A DNA stretch of 64,000 nt, from positions 26,456 through 90,455 of the forward strand of contig CAIOHJ010000103.1 of assembly GCA_903858085.1 (NCBI GenBank), given 5' to 3'. The notes under the pieces are model-generated. The model was not told the DNA's origin. It saw nothing but the letters and a program-made list of their open reading frames with translations, and did no database searches. Source of the DNA: an uncultured Chloroflexota bacterium. GTDB lineage: Bacteria > Chloroflexota > Anaerolineae > Caldilineales > Caldilineaceae. Of the stretch, positions 7,754-15,811 are shown piece after piece; the first letter of the stretch is position 1; every line of letters begins with the position of its first letter. The translations under genes and the position numbers were made by a program.

Positions 7754-8278
7754 TTGTCGTTGCCCTCCCCAGCATCTGCGCAGCCTATAGAGCGGGCTGC
7801 GCAAGGCCGTTCTCGGTTCTGGCCCGGGTTTGTGGTGGGTTTTGGCCTGCTGCTCTTTGCCAGCTGCAGCGTCGGTGCCGTGGCCTTGGGCCTCAACCGG
7901 CTCAACCTCGCCGACCTGCGCGCAGGGGCTGTTGGCTGGACACCGGCCCCCTACACCCCGGCAGTGACACCGTTGCCCGCCGCCGAGAGTCCGCCAGCAC
8001 CGGCCGGCTCCCTGCGTTTTGCCGCAGGCCAGAAAGTCCGCAACATGACCAACAGCCGGGTCAACCTGCGCCGCAGCCCAGGTTATCTGAGCAAGCCGGA
8101 GGGGGATGTGGTCGGCGTGCTGCAGCCAGCCGCCGCGGCGGTGGTGTTGGGGGAGAAACAGCTGGCCGACAGCCTGACCTGGTGGCAGGTGCGTGCCACA
8201 CTGGACGACGGCCGAGAAGCCGAGGGCTGGGTGGCCGAGGCGACTGCCTCCGGGGTTCAAATCCTCGGCACAGAGTGA
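7754..8278 (+). CDS. membrane-anchored SH3-domain protein
   Basis: The likely start is TTG 7754, directly after the stop of the preceding gene; no ATG fits the homologous part. An N-terminal membrane segment (FWPGFVVGFGLLLFASCSVGAVAL, quoted in parts: residues about 22-44) is followed by a proline/alanine linker. A bacterial SH3 domain follows (VNLRRSPG near residue 97, then WWQVRATLDDG and EGWVAEA). Such domains bind cell-wall peptides or act as extracellular adaptors. The protein would be a type II or lipid-linked surface protein; the cysteine within the hydrophobic run could be lipidated. It precedes the helicase gene by 6 bp. Confidence 0.72.
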   Translation: MSLPSPASAQPIERAAQGRSRFWPGFVVGFGLLLFASCSVGAVALGLNRLNLADLRAGAVGWTPAPYTPAVTPLPAAESPPAPAGSLRFAAGQKVRNMTNSRVNLRRSPGYLSKPEGDVVGVLQPAAAAVVLGEKQLADSLTWWQVRATLDDGREAEGWVAEATASGVQILGTE

Positions 8279-8284
8279 GCAGCC

Positions 8285-10612
8285 ATGCCCGACACAGAGA
8301 CCCCGCTGCCCCACCCATCGTTTGTCCCGCGCCCGGCGCAGACGAAAATCCTGGCCTATACCGGCGGCCCGATGGGGGTCAGCGCAGTGCCGGGCAGCGG
8401 CAAGACCTTCACGCTGAGCCTGCTGGCAGCCAAGCTGGTCGGAGAACTGGCCACCAGCCCCACGTTCGAGCCGCGCGAGATCCTGGTTGTCACCTTCACC
8501 AACAGCGCAGTGGCCAATTTCCGTGCCCGCATCGGCACCTTTCTGCGCCAGGAGCGCGGACTGCTGCCTGGGGTCGGCTACCGGGTGCGGACCCTGCACG
8601 CGCTTGCCCACGATATCGTGCGCGAACGGCCAGCGCTGGTCGGGCTGGGCGAAGGCTTCGAGATCGTCGACGGTGATACCAGCGCCGAGATCAAACGGGA
8701 AGCCGCGCGCGACTTCCTGGCCAGACACCCAGACGCCTTTGCCCCCTTTATCCGGCCAGAGTTGCTGCACAACCCGCGTCAGTTCGAGCGCCACTTTCAA
8801 GAAGATGCGCTCGAACTGGCCAACGTTGCGATCCGCGTCGCCAAAGAGCTGACGGCCAACCCCGCTTTGTTGCAGCAGAGCCTGGCCCGCCAGTCGGGCA
8901 CATTCCCGCTGGTCGAATTTGCCCTCTCCGTCTACACGACCTATACACGCAGCCTGAACACGCGCGGCGCGGTCGATTTTGACGACCTGATCGTGCTGGC
9001 GCTGCAGGCGCTGCGCGCCGACGAGGGCTATCTGGCCCGGCTGCAGGCACGCTGGCCCTATATTCTCGAGGACGAAGCCCAGGACTCCAGCCTGCTGCAG
9101 GAAAAGATGCTACGCCTGCTGACCGCCGCCCACGGCAACTGGGTGCGTGTCGGCGACCCCAATCAAGCCATCCACACGACCTTTACCAGCGCGGACGCAC
9201 GGTTTTTGCAGCGGTTTTTGCGCGAGCACCCCCAACAGGCACGGGATCTGCCCAACTCCGGCCGCAGCGCCCTGCCCATCCTCGAACTGGCCAATGCGCT
9301 GATCGACTGGTCGCGCACCGCACATCCGACCCTGGGGGTGGAGCAGGCGCTGGCCTACCCGCGCATCGAACCGACAGCGCCCGACGATCCCCAGCCGAAC
9401 CCGGCAGCAGGCCAGCCGCCAGTCCACTTCCATGAAAAAGCGCTGACGGCCGATGCAGAGCGCGAGAGCGTGGTGACGTCGGTGCGCCGCTGGGTCGCCG
9501 ACAACCCGGGCAGCACCGTAGCCGTGCTGGTCCCAGACAACCAGCGCGGGGACCAGCTCGTCGCAGCACTCAAAAACGGCGGGCTGCCGTTCGACGAATC
9601 TCTGCTGCGCAACAACCAGAGCAGCACGCGCGCCGCAGCCCACCAACTGGCGATTGCGGCCGGCTATATTGCCAATCCCCACTCCGCCAACCTGCTGCAA
9701 CAGCTGTGGGCCGAGGTCTGGTCCCCACGGCGGACAGCCGCCTCCTCTCCAGAGGAGGCCGCAGAAACCGGCGGCTCCCCCCGAGAAGACAAACGACCGG
9801 CGCAAATCTTTGCGCTGGCATTGGGCAAATTGAAGGAGCCAGAACGGTTTGTCTTCCCAGGACCCGACGATTTTCTGGACAGGCTGGCATGGCTGGCAGA
9901 GGCTGGGGAGCCATTTCGCCGGCAGATCGAGCAATTTCGACAGGATCTGCAGCGTTGGTGCCGGGCTCTGGTGCTGCCAGTCGACGAGCTGCTGCTGACG
10001 CTCGGCAACGACCTGTTCGTGGAACCCAGTGACCTGGCGCTCACCCACCAGCTGGCCGTGCTGCTGGCCAAACTGGCGCGCGAAAACCCGGCGCTGCGTC
10101 TGGCCGATCTGGTCAAGGAGCTGCAGAACATCGCCCAGAACCGGCGCCGCCTGATCAGCTTCACCGAAGAGAGCCAGGGGTACAGCCCTCGCCCTGGGGT
10201 CGTCACCGTCGCCACCATGCATGGCGCCAAAGGGCTGGAGTGGGATCGGGTCTACCTGACCAGCGTCAACACCTTCAGCTTTCCCAGCGGCCTGGCCGAC
10301 GAACCCTACCGCAGCGAACGCTGGTATCTGCGCGAGGGGAGCAACCTGGCCGCCGAGCTGGAAGAACAGCTCAGACAGCTGCACATGGGCACGCTGGACG
10401 ACTATCTGCCAGGAAGGGCCAGCCAGCAGGCACGGCTGGCCCTGGCCGCCGAGCGGCTGCGGCTCTTCTATGTCGGAATCACACGCGCCCGCCGCGAGCT
10501 GATCGTCACCTACAACCTGGGCCGCCAGCCCGAGAAAGCGCTGCCGCCCGCCCGCCCCTTTCTGGCGCTGGCTGAATACTGGCAGCGCCGCTCCGCCCAG
10601 AACCCACGCTGA
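8285..10612 (+). CDS. UvrD/Rep-family superfamily 1 DNA helicase
   Basis: This ATP-dependent 3'-5' DNA helicase of 775 residues has all the core motifs: Walker A AVPGSGKT (residues 34-41), VVTFTNSAVANF (Ia), LEDEAQDSS (motif II), GDPNQAIHTTFTSAD (III), VVTVATMHGAKGLEWDRVYL (V) and RLFYVGITRARREL (VI). The usual NYRS of motif IV is replaced by LPNSGRS. It is longer than UvrD in the region between motifs IV and V, with a charged low-complexity stretch near residue 490. No RecB-type nuclease domain is visible at the C-terminus, so it is a stand-alone helicase, probably for repair or conflict resolution. The Shine-Dalgarno is weak; it may be coupled to the upstream SH3 gene. Confidence 0.92.
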   Translation: MPDTETPLPHPSFVPRPAQTKILAYTGGPMGVSAVPGSGKTFTLSLLAAKLVGELATSPTFEPREILVVTFTNSAVANFRARIGTFLRQERGLLPGVGYRVRTLHALAHDIVRERPALVGLGEGFEIVDGDTSAEIKREAARDFLARHPDAFAPFIRPELLHNPRQFERHFQEDALELANVAIRVAKELTANPALLQQSLARQSGTFPLVEFALSVYTTYTRSLNTRGAVDFDDLIVLALQALRADEGYLARLQARWPYILEDEAQDSSLLQEKMLRLLTAAHGNWVRVGDPNQAIHTTFTSADARFLQRFLREHPQQARDLPNSGRSALPILELANALIDWSRTAHPTLGVEQALAYPRIEPTAPDDPQPNPAAGQPPVHFHEKALTADAERESVVTSVRRWVADNPGSTVAVLVPDNQRGDQLVAALKNGGLPFDESLLRNNQSSTRAAAHQLAIAAGYIANPHSANLLQQLWAEVWSPRRTAASSPEEAAETGGSPREDKRPAQIFALALGKLKEPERFVFPGPDDFLDRLAWLAEAGEPFRRQIEQFRQDLQRWCRALVLPVDELLLTLGNDLFVEPSDLALTHQLAVLLAKLARENPALRLADLVKELQNIAQNRRRLISFTEESQGYSPRPGVVTVATMHGAKGLEWDRVYLTSVNTFSFPSGLADEPYRSERWYLREGSNLAAELEEQLRQLHMGTLDDYLPGRASQQARLALAAERLRLFYVGITRARRELIVTYNLGRQPEKALPPARPFLALAEYWQRRSAQNPR

Positions 10613-10850
10613 CCGCCCACGGCCAACAGCCTCCTCGGTTGAATCCGCCCCCAGAAGCAGCTTTCGATTTGTGAAAATTTGGGGAAGGTCGCAGAAGTGT
10701 TGTATCCTGTACAGAACAGACGTTCTACCTGCGGCTGCAGAGACCCTCTGGCCAGCGTTGATGGGGAGTCAACGCCGGAGCAACGCCGACCGCGGTAGAG
10801 TAGGGGCAGCAAATGGAAGAAGGATCGATTGACACAAGGCTGCTTTCACC

Positions 10851-11201
10851 ATGACACTGTTCCAACGACTTCGCTTCAACAAATTGCCGCAGACCCACAC
10901 CACGCTGCCCGCTACACTGGCCAGCCCCACCGAGCCGCCAGGCCGGGACAGCTGCAAATATTATGTCACCGGCATCGACCGTATCCGGCTGCGCTGTGCC
11001 TTCCTGTTGGGTCCCTTCGACAGCGCAGAAGGGGCACTGGCCAACATCGAACATGCCCGGGCACTCACCGCCGCCAAGTTTCCTGCTGAGGCGCCGCAGC
11101 TGGTCTACGGCACAGCCGGGATTGAAAGGGGCATGGGGCTGCCGCTGGCGCTTTTCAGCCAGCGGGCCCGTCTGCGTTCGGGTCAGCCGACCAACGCCTG
11201 A
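10851..11201 (+). CDS. hypothetical protein, 116 residues
   Basis: I do not recognise this product. The central part (about residues 35-90) has a credible folded composition, with GPFDSAEGALANIEHARAL giving a strand-turn-helix pattern. No signal or membrane segment is seen and there is no strong Shine-Dalgarno. The frame ends 19 bp inside the convergent hydrolase gene. A minus-strand frame over the same stretch has a worse composition. It could also be a remnant. The 238-bp gap upstream has TTGGGG and TATCCT 18 bp apart (about 10679-10708), a weak promoter candidate. Confidence 0.45.
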   Translation: MTLFQRLRFNKLPQTHTTLPATLASPTEPPGRDSCKYYVTGIDRIRLRCAFLLGPFDSAEGALANIEHARALTAAKFPAEAPQLVYGTAGIERGMGLPLALFSQRARLRSGQPTNA

Positions 11202-12382
11202 TAGACCTGGTTGCGGAAATCTGCCACCACAGGATAGGTGTCGGACGGCATATACTGCAGCATCAGCAGGCCGACGATCTGCTCTTGCGGGTCCACCCAG
11301 AAATTGGTATTGGCAGCCCCACCCCAGCCATAATTGCCCACGGACCCCAACGCAGCTGACCGTCCCAGGTCCATCAGCACGCTGACCCCCAGCCCAAAGC
11401 CGGAGGCTGGGTTCTCGAACGGATGGAGGCCAGGAGGCAAGCCATTGGTGGTCATCAGCTCGACTGTTTTGCGCCCGAGCAGACGAACGCCGTCCAATTC
11501 CCCCCGGTTCAAAAGCATCTGGGCAAAGCGCAGATAATCCCCAGCTGTGGAGACCAGCCCACTGCCGCCGAACGGGCAGGCCGCGGGCTGCAAATAATGG
11601 CCCGTCTGGGTCCCGTCGAGAAGTTTCAGCCCTCCCTGCTCCCCGGGTCCGTAGGTCGCCGCAAAGCGCCCGCACTTTTCGGCGGGCACATAAAAAGCAG
11701 TATCCACCATGCCCAACGGCTGGAAAATTCGTTCGTGCAGAAAGTGGTCGAACGGCTCGCCAGCCACCGCCTGCACGATGCCGCCCAGGACATCGGTAGC
11801 CATGCTGTAGCGGTATTTGCTGCCAGGGTGGTGGGCCAACGGCAGGGAGGCCAGGATCTCCATCAGCCCATCCAGCGACAGAGCGGCCGGGTTCTGCCGC
11901 CACGGTTCCCAGACACGCTGTTGGTAGAGTTGGTCGATGTAAACAGCTGCGTCGAAGCCGTAGCTGAGACCTGCGGTGTGGGTCAGCAGGTCGTGCACCG
12001 TCGGTGGCCGGGCAGGTGCCACAGAACGCACGCCTGTATCGAGGCTGGTGTCCAGCACTTTGACATTTTGGAATGCAGGAAGGTAAGCGGCGACCGGGTC
12101 AGACAGACGCAGCCCTCCTTCCTCCATCAGCATGAGCACAGCCACGCTGGTGATGGGTTTGGTCATGGAGTAGATTCGAAAGATCGTATCCGCTTGCATG
12201 GGGGTGTTGCTCTCGCGCACTGCCATGCCGGCATGGTGCCGATGGACGATCTGGCCGTTCCGGGCGACCAGGCTCACGACACCGGCAATCTTTTCTTCGG
12301 CCACATAGGCGTCCAGCACGGCATCGATCCGCGCCAGCCGCTGGCTGGCAAATCCTTGTGTTTCAGGCAGGATACTGTTCAT
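11183..12382 (-). CDS. serine hydrolase of the class C beta-lactamase / family VIII esterase fold
   Basis: The 399-residue protein has the penicillin-binding fold's catalytic SMTK (Ser72-Lys75) and the tyrosine motif in KYRYSMATDVLG. The third box appears as GWGGAANT in place of HTG/KTG. This combination is typical of EstB-like family VIII esterases and D-aminopeptidase-like enzymes rather than true beta-lactamases, so a role in ester or peptide hydrolysis is likelier than resistance. No signal peptide is evident at the chosen start, ATG 12382, which follows AGAGGTG. The frame continues upstream but without homology. Confidence 0.85.
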   Translation of the reverse strand: MNSILPETQGFASQRLARIDAVLDAYVAEEKIAGVVSLVARNGQIVHRHHAGMAVRESNTPMQADTIFRIYSMTKPITSVAVLMLMEEGGLRLSDPVAAYLPAFQNVKVLDTSLDTGVRSVAPARPPTVHDLLTHTAGLSYGFDAAVYIDQLYQQRVWEPWRQNPAALSLDGLMEILASLPLAHHPGSKYRYSMATDVLGGIVQAVAGEPFDHFLHERIFQPLGMVDTAFYVPAEKCGRFAATYGPGEQGGLKLLDGTQTGHYLQPAACPFGGSGLVSTAGDYLRFAQMLLNRGELDGVRLLGRKTVELMTTNGLPPGLHPFENPASGFGLGVSVLMDLGRSAALGSVGNYGWGGAANTNFWVDPQEQIVGLLMLQYMPSDTYPVVADFRNQVYQALVG

Positions 12383-12470
12383 GAAAACGGCACCTCTTCT
12401 TTCTATGAACCTGGTGAGAGACGGATGCCCCCGCCTGAAGGCAGGGAGGCTTGCCCAAAAAATCGATGCA

Positions 12471-13439
12471 TCAGCGGCCGGCCTGCCACCAGGTCTGCGC
12501 CAGGGCAGCCAACCAAAAGTAGAGCGGAATTCCGAACACCACATTGAACGGGAAGGTGATGGCAAGCGAAGCGGTCAGATAGAGGGTCGGGTTGGCTTCG
12601 GGGACAGCCACGCGCATCGCTGCGGGGGCTGCGATGTAGGATGCGCTGCCGGCCAGCGTCGCCAGTACAGCCACGCCGCCCAAGGAGAGCCCGCTCGCCA
12701 TGCCGACCGCGATCCCCAGCAGAGCAGAGAGGATCGGCATCAGAATGCCAAACAGAACAAGGAAGGGGCCGACGCGCCGCAGATCAGAAATGCGCCGAGA
12801 CGCGACGGTCCCCATCTCCAGAAGAAAGAGTGCGAGTGCTCCTGGGAAGAGGCCAACAAAAAGCGGGTTGAGCCTTTCCATTCTTTCTGCGCCGGCCAGG
12901 TAGCCGACAGCCAACCCGCCCAGCAGCAGAAAAATGCTTTTGCCCAGCAGCACTTCGTGTGCCAGCGCTCCCCAGCGGATCTGTCCTTGCGCTCCGCCCA
13001 GCCTGGCCAGCAGCACCCCAAGTGCGATGGCCGGAATTTCGAGGATCACGAGCAGCACCGGCATGTAGGCCTCGTAGGCGACGCCAATATCTGCTGCGTA
13101 GACCAACGCCAGGGCAAAGGTGACAGCGCTGACCGAACCGTAATGGGCGGCCAGCGCCGCGGCGTCGGGCCGCCCGAAGCGCCCCAGTCGGCGCAACAGG
13201 ACGAAAGCCAGTGCCGGAATCCCCAACCCCAGCAGCAGGGTGCCGGCCAGAGGCCCCATCACCTCGCCCAAGGGGGTGCGCGAGAGTTCCACCCCCCCCT
13301 TGAGCCCGATTGCAGTGAGCAGATAGAGGCTCAGCGTCTGATACAAGGCTTCGGGAAGACGCAGGTCGGTGTGCAGCAGGCCGGCAACCAAACCTACCAC
13401 AAAAAAAAGCACGATCGGGTCAAGCAGGTTGTCGATCAC
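12471..13439 (-). CDS. sodium-dependent bicarbonate transporter-family permease (SbtA-like)
   Basis: The 322-residue protein has about ten hydrophobic segments with the internal duplication typical of SbtA (DUF897). Recognisable family segments are KGGVELSR near residue 48, AHYGSVSAVTFALA near 97 and FPFNVVFGIPLYFWLA at the C-terminus. Characterised members carry bicarbonate with sodium in cyanobacteria; a heterotrophic or mixotrophic host could use it for anaplerotic carbon or a related anion. The usual PII-like partner SbtB is not adjacent. The start is GTG 13439 behind AGGGTAGGA. It lies 88 bp upstream of the serine hydrolase on the same strand. Confidence 0.85.
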   Translation of the reverse strand: MIDNLLDPIVLFFVVGLVAGLLHTDLRLPEALYQTLSLYLLTAIGLKGGVELSRTPLGEVMGPLAGTLLLGLGIPALAFVLLRRLGRFGRPDAAALAAHYGSVSAVTFALALVYAADIGVAYEAYMPVLLVILEIPAIALGVLLARLGGAQGQIRWGALAHEVLLGKSIFLLLGGLAVGYLAGAERMERLNPLFVGLFPGALALFLLEMGTVASRRISDLRRVGPFLVLFGILMPILSALLGIAVGMASGLSLGGVAVLATLAGSASYIAAPAAMRVAVPEANPTLYLTASLAITFPFNVVFGIPLYFWLAALAQTWWQAGR

Positions 13440-13709
13440 GAAGTCCTACCCTTGCCTTTCAACGTCGCATTCAGCCAGTCAACCGACAACCCATTATCGC
13501 ACACATCGCAGCAAGAGGACGAGTGATCGAAGCGAAGAACAAAACCAACACAGAGAAGGTCAGCCCCCAACATTCATTGCCGGCCCGCTGCACCTCCCCA
13601 GCCCGACTGAAACCGTGATCCCATCATTCAACCGGGCGCAGTGCTGTGTTTGACGATTTATTCTATTTTGTTGCCTGCAATCAACCGTCAAAAGGCAAGG
13701 AGGATACCG

Positions 13710-14473
13710 ATGAATACCTTCCAGATGGGCGATCTTTCCAATGAGCAGGTGCTTCCTGCGCTGTCACCGGTGGCAGTGACTCCGGTGGCAGTGGCATACG
13801 GGGATGGGATTGGGCCAGAGATCATGGACGCTGTGCTGCGCGTGCTTGATGCAGCCAATGCGCCGCTGCGCTACGATGTCGTTGAAATGGGGGAAACGCT
13901 CTATCGACAGGGCTACAAATCGGGCATCACACCAGAAGCATGGACAACGATTCGACGCAACCAAATCCTGCTCAAAGCACCGATCACGACACCCCAGGGA
14001 GGCGGCTACAAGAGTTTGAATGTGACGCTGCGCAAGGTACTCAACTTGTACGCCAATGTACGCCCAGCCAAATCGTATGCACCCTTTGTGGCGTCTCGTC
14101 ATCCCAAGATGAACCTGGTGATTGTCCGCGAAAATGAGGAAGATCTCTACGCCGGTATCGAACACCAGCAGACGCCCGAAGTCGTACAAGTGCTCAAGTT
14201 GGTGAGCTGTTGGAAGCAGCAACGCCAGCTCCCTGGCTGCTCAAAATGATCACCAACCGTGGGGTCAAAGTCTACCCCGATGGCATGCCAGAGACCTTCT
14301 GCACCGATCACTGGCGTTGCCGATTCGTGGCTGTTGAGGAAACAGGCGTCACCTTCGACCAGGTACTGGCCCTGCTGCACGCGCTGCACAACGCCCACGT
14401 GGCTGTCATCAAGACCGAGCATCTTTATACCTTTGATGGACGTTGCGGCTATTCTCTCGGCCAAGGAGAATAG
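13710..14473 (+). pseudogene. isocitrate dehydrogenase (Thermus-type), broken by internal deletion and frameshift
   Basis: The gene starts well: AAGGAGG then ATG 13710, and about 165 residues of the isocitrate/isopropylmalate dehydrogenase fold (AYGDGIGPEIM, the LLKAPITTPQGGGYKSLNVTLRK substrate segment in parts, NLVIVRENEEDLYAGIEH). Homology stops after QVLKLVS near 14201. From about 14206 in another frame the sequence resumes with the extended C-terminal domain of Thermus-type enzymes (ITNRGVKVYPDGMPETFC, VIKTEHLYTFDG, YSLGQGE). Roughly 200 or more residues are missing, including the NADP and metal-binding aspartates. The product cannot be active. An intact copy elsewhere is expected. Confidence 0.88.
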
Positions 14474-14555
14474 CCGGCAGGGGCGCTGGGAGCACAGTGG
14501 AGGGCAAGGGTGCGCCACTCGGTACGTGCCTGCTGTCGGGCAGAAAGGCCTTCGT

Positions 14556-14584
14556 TTGGTCTTCGGGCTGGCGTGCGCTATAAT
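14556..14584 (+). promoter_or_regulatory. promoter of the zinc-ribbon gene
   Basis: TTGGTC (14556-14561) and a perfect TATAAT (14579-14584) are separated by 17 bp. The start codon is 45 bp downstream. Confidence 0.8.
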
Positions 14585-14628
14585 CAGCAGGCAGTTGTGG
14601 GTTTGGACCAAAGCGTTTGGAGCAAGGT

Positions 14629-15228
14629 ATGTCGCCAGAGTTGATTAACACGATCGGCACCATTGTCGGTGTGCTGGTTGCCGGGCTGGGGGCCTTTTTG
14701 TTTGCGTTCTGGATCGCGATGGGGATCTGGACCTTCAACGACATCCGGTCGCGCACCCATGACTGGCTGGTCATCTTGCTGGCGGTGACCTTGGTGTTGA
14801 TCTTCCCGCTGATCGGCTTCATTCTCTATCTGATGATTCGTCCCAAGGCGACCCTCGCCGAAATCTACGACCGTGCCCTGGAAGAAGAAGCGTTGCTGCG
14901 CGAACTGGAAGAGACCCGCACCTGTCCTCAGTGTGGTCTGCCGGTTCAGGAGGGCTGGGTGTACTGCCCGAACTGCCACAACCAGCTGCAGCATTCCTGT
15001 CCGACCTGTGGCAAGCTGGCACGCAACGAGTGGGAGATCTGCGTCTTCTGCGGTGCTCCGCAGATGGCAGTACGGCCCCAGCTGGTCCCCCCTGCCGCCC
15101 CGCTCCAACCGGCTGTGCCGGTCGCTGCCCGCAACCCGTTGCGCCGCGAACCGCTGGCCCCTCCCCCCGGACGCAACGTCGAGCTCGACGAGCCCGCCTA
15201 TCGCCCGGTCCAACGTCCCCCCGAATAA
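14629..15228 (+). CDS. double zinc-ribbon membrane protein
   Basis: The 199-residue product has two N-terminal membrane helices (about residues 7-30 and 43-67) and then two treble-clef-like zinc ribbons: CPQCG/CPNC (about residues 100-120) and CPTCG/CVFCG (about 125-145). A proline-rich tail follows. Such proteins are common in Chloroflexota and Firmicutes, but their function is unknown; the ribbons face the cytoplasm if the first helix runs outward. ATG 14629 lies 6 bp after GGAG; TTG 14617 in the same frame is less likely. It is monocistronic, with its own promoter and terminator. Confidence 0.82.
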   Translation: MSPELINTIGTIVGVLVAGLGAFLFAFWIAMGIWTFNDIRSRTHDWLVILLAVTLVLIFPLIGFILYLMIRPKATLAEIYDRALEEEALLRELEETRTCPQCGLPVQEGWVYCPNCHNQLQHSCPTCGKLARNEWEICVFCGAPQMAVRPQLVPPAAPLQPAVPVAARNPLRREPLAPPPGRNVELDEPAYRPVQRPPE

Positions 15229-15244
15229 TGTTGATGCCTTCTGT

Positions 15245-15275
15245 GCCGTGGCGACGGTGTCGCCACGGCTTTTTT
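15245..15275 (+). terminator. intrinsic terminator of the zinc-ribbon gene
   Basis: A perfect 11-bp stem GCCGTGGCGAC/GTCGCCACGGC with a 3-nt loop is followed directly by six U. It begins 16 bp after the stop codon and also separates this gene from the convergent deacylase gene. Confidence 0.95.
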
Positions 15276-15298
15276 GTGTCGGTTTTTGGGCGCTCTTT

Positions 15299-15811
15299 TC
15301 AGCTGACGGCGAGCAGCTCCGCCTGGGTCACACGCATCAACTCGGCGATCTGCAGCCGCATCATGGTCTGGTCGTCGCCGCCGCCGGCAAAAATTTCGAT
15401 GTCTGGCCGCAGCTGTTGCATGCTGGCGTCGAGGATCGCAGGCACTGGGGTGCGGTGGCCAAACGGCGGCACCCCGCCAGCCGGATAGCCCAAGGTTGCG
15501 AGCACGACGGGGGCTGGAGCCAGCACGACCCGTTTTTTGCCTACCCCAAACCGCTCTGCCAGCCGCCCTTTATCGACCCGCCGCTCGCCGTAGCTGATCA
15601 CCACGATCGGAAGTGCCGTGTCGCCTCCAGGCTGTTCGACCAAAAACAGCAGGGTCTTGACGATCTGGTCGGGGGCCACCCCCAACGCCGCTGCTGCTGC
15701 CGGAACAGTTGGGGTGTGGCCCAGGTCGAACAGCAGCTCGGCCTGGATCTGGTTCTGCTCGACAAAGCGCAGCAGGTCAGCTGGGGTCCAAGGTTCGGTC
15801 GGGCCGCTCAT
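15299..15811 (-). CDS. YbaK/EbsC-family aminoacyl-tRNA deacylase
   Basis: The 170-residue protein belongs to the YbaK/ProX trans-editing family, which hydrolyses mischarged tRNAs such as Cys-tRNA(Pro) or Ala-tRNA(Pro). It shows QIVKTLLFLVE near residue 55, with the conserved lysine, and the glycine-rich YPAGGVPPFGH near 108, matching the family G-x-x-x-P region. The start ATG 15811 is preceded by AGGAG. The first 35 bp overlap the end of tilS in another frame, so the two are probably translated from one mRNA. Confidence 0.88.
   Translation of the reverse strand: MSGPTEPWTPADLLRFVEQNQIQAELLFDLGHTPTVPAAAAALGVAPDQIVKTLLFLVEQPGGDTALPIVVISYGERRVDKGRLAERFGVGKKRVVLAPAPVVLATLGYPAGGVPPFGHRTPVPAILDASMQQLRPDIEIFAGGGDDQTMMRLQIAELMRVTQAELLAVS

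Noticed and set aside
11183..12382. Antibiotic-resistance beta-lactamase.
   Set aside because: SMTK is present, but the third box is WGG rather than KTG and no signal peptide is seen; esterase or peptidase activity fits better.
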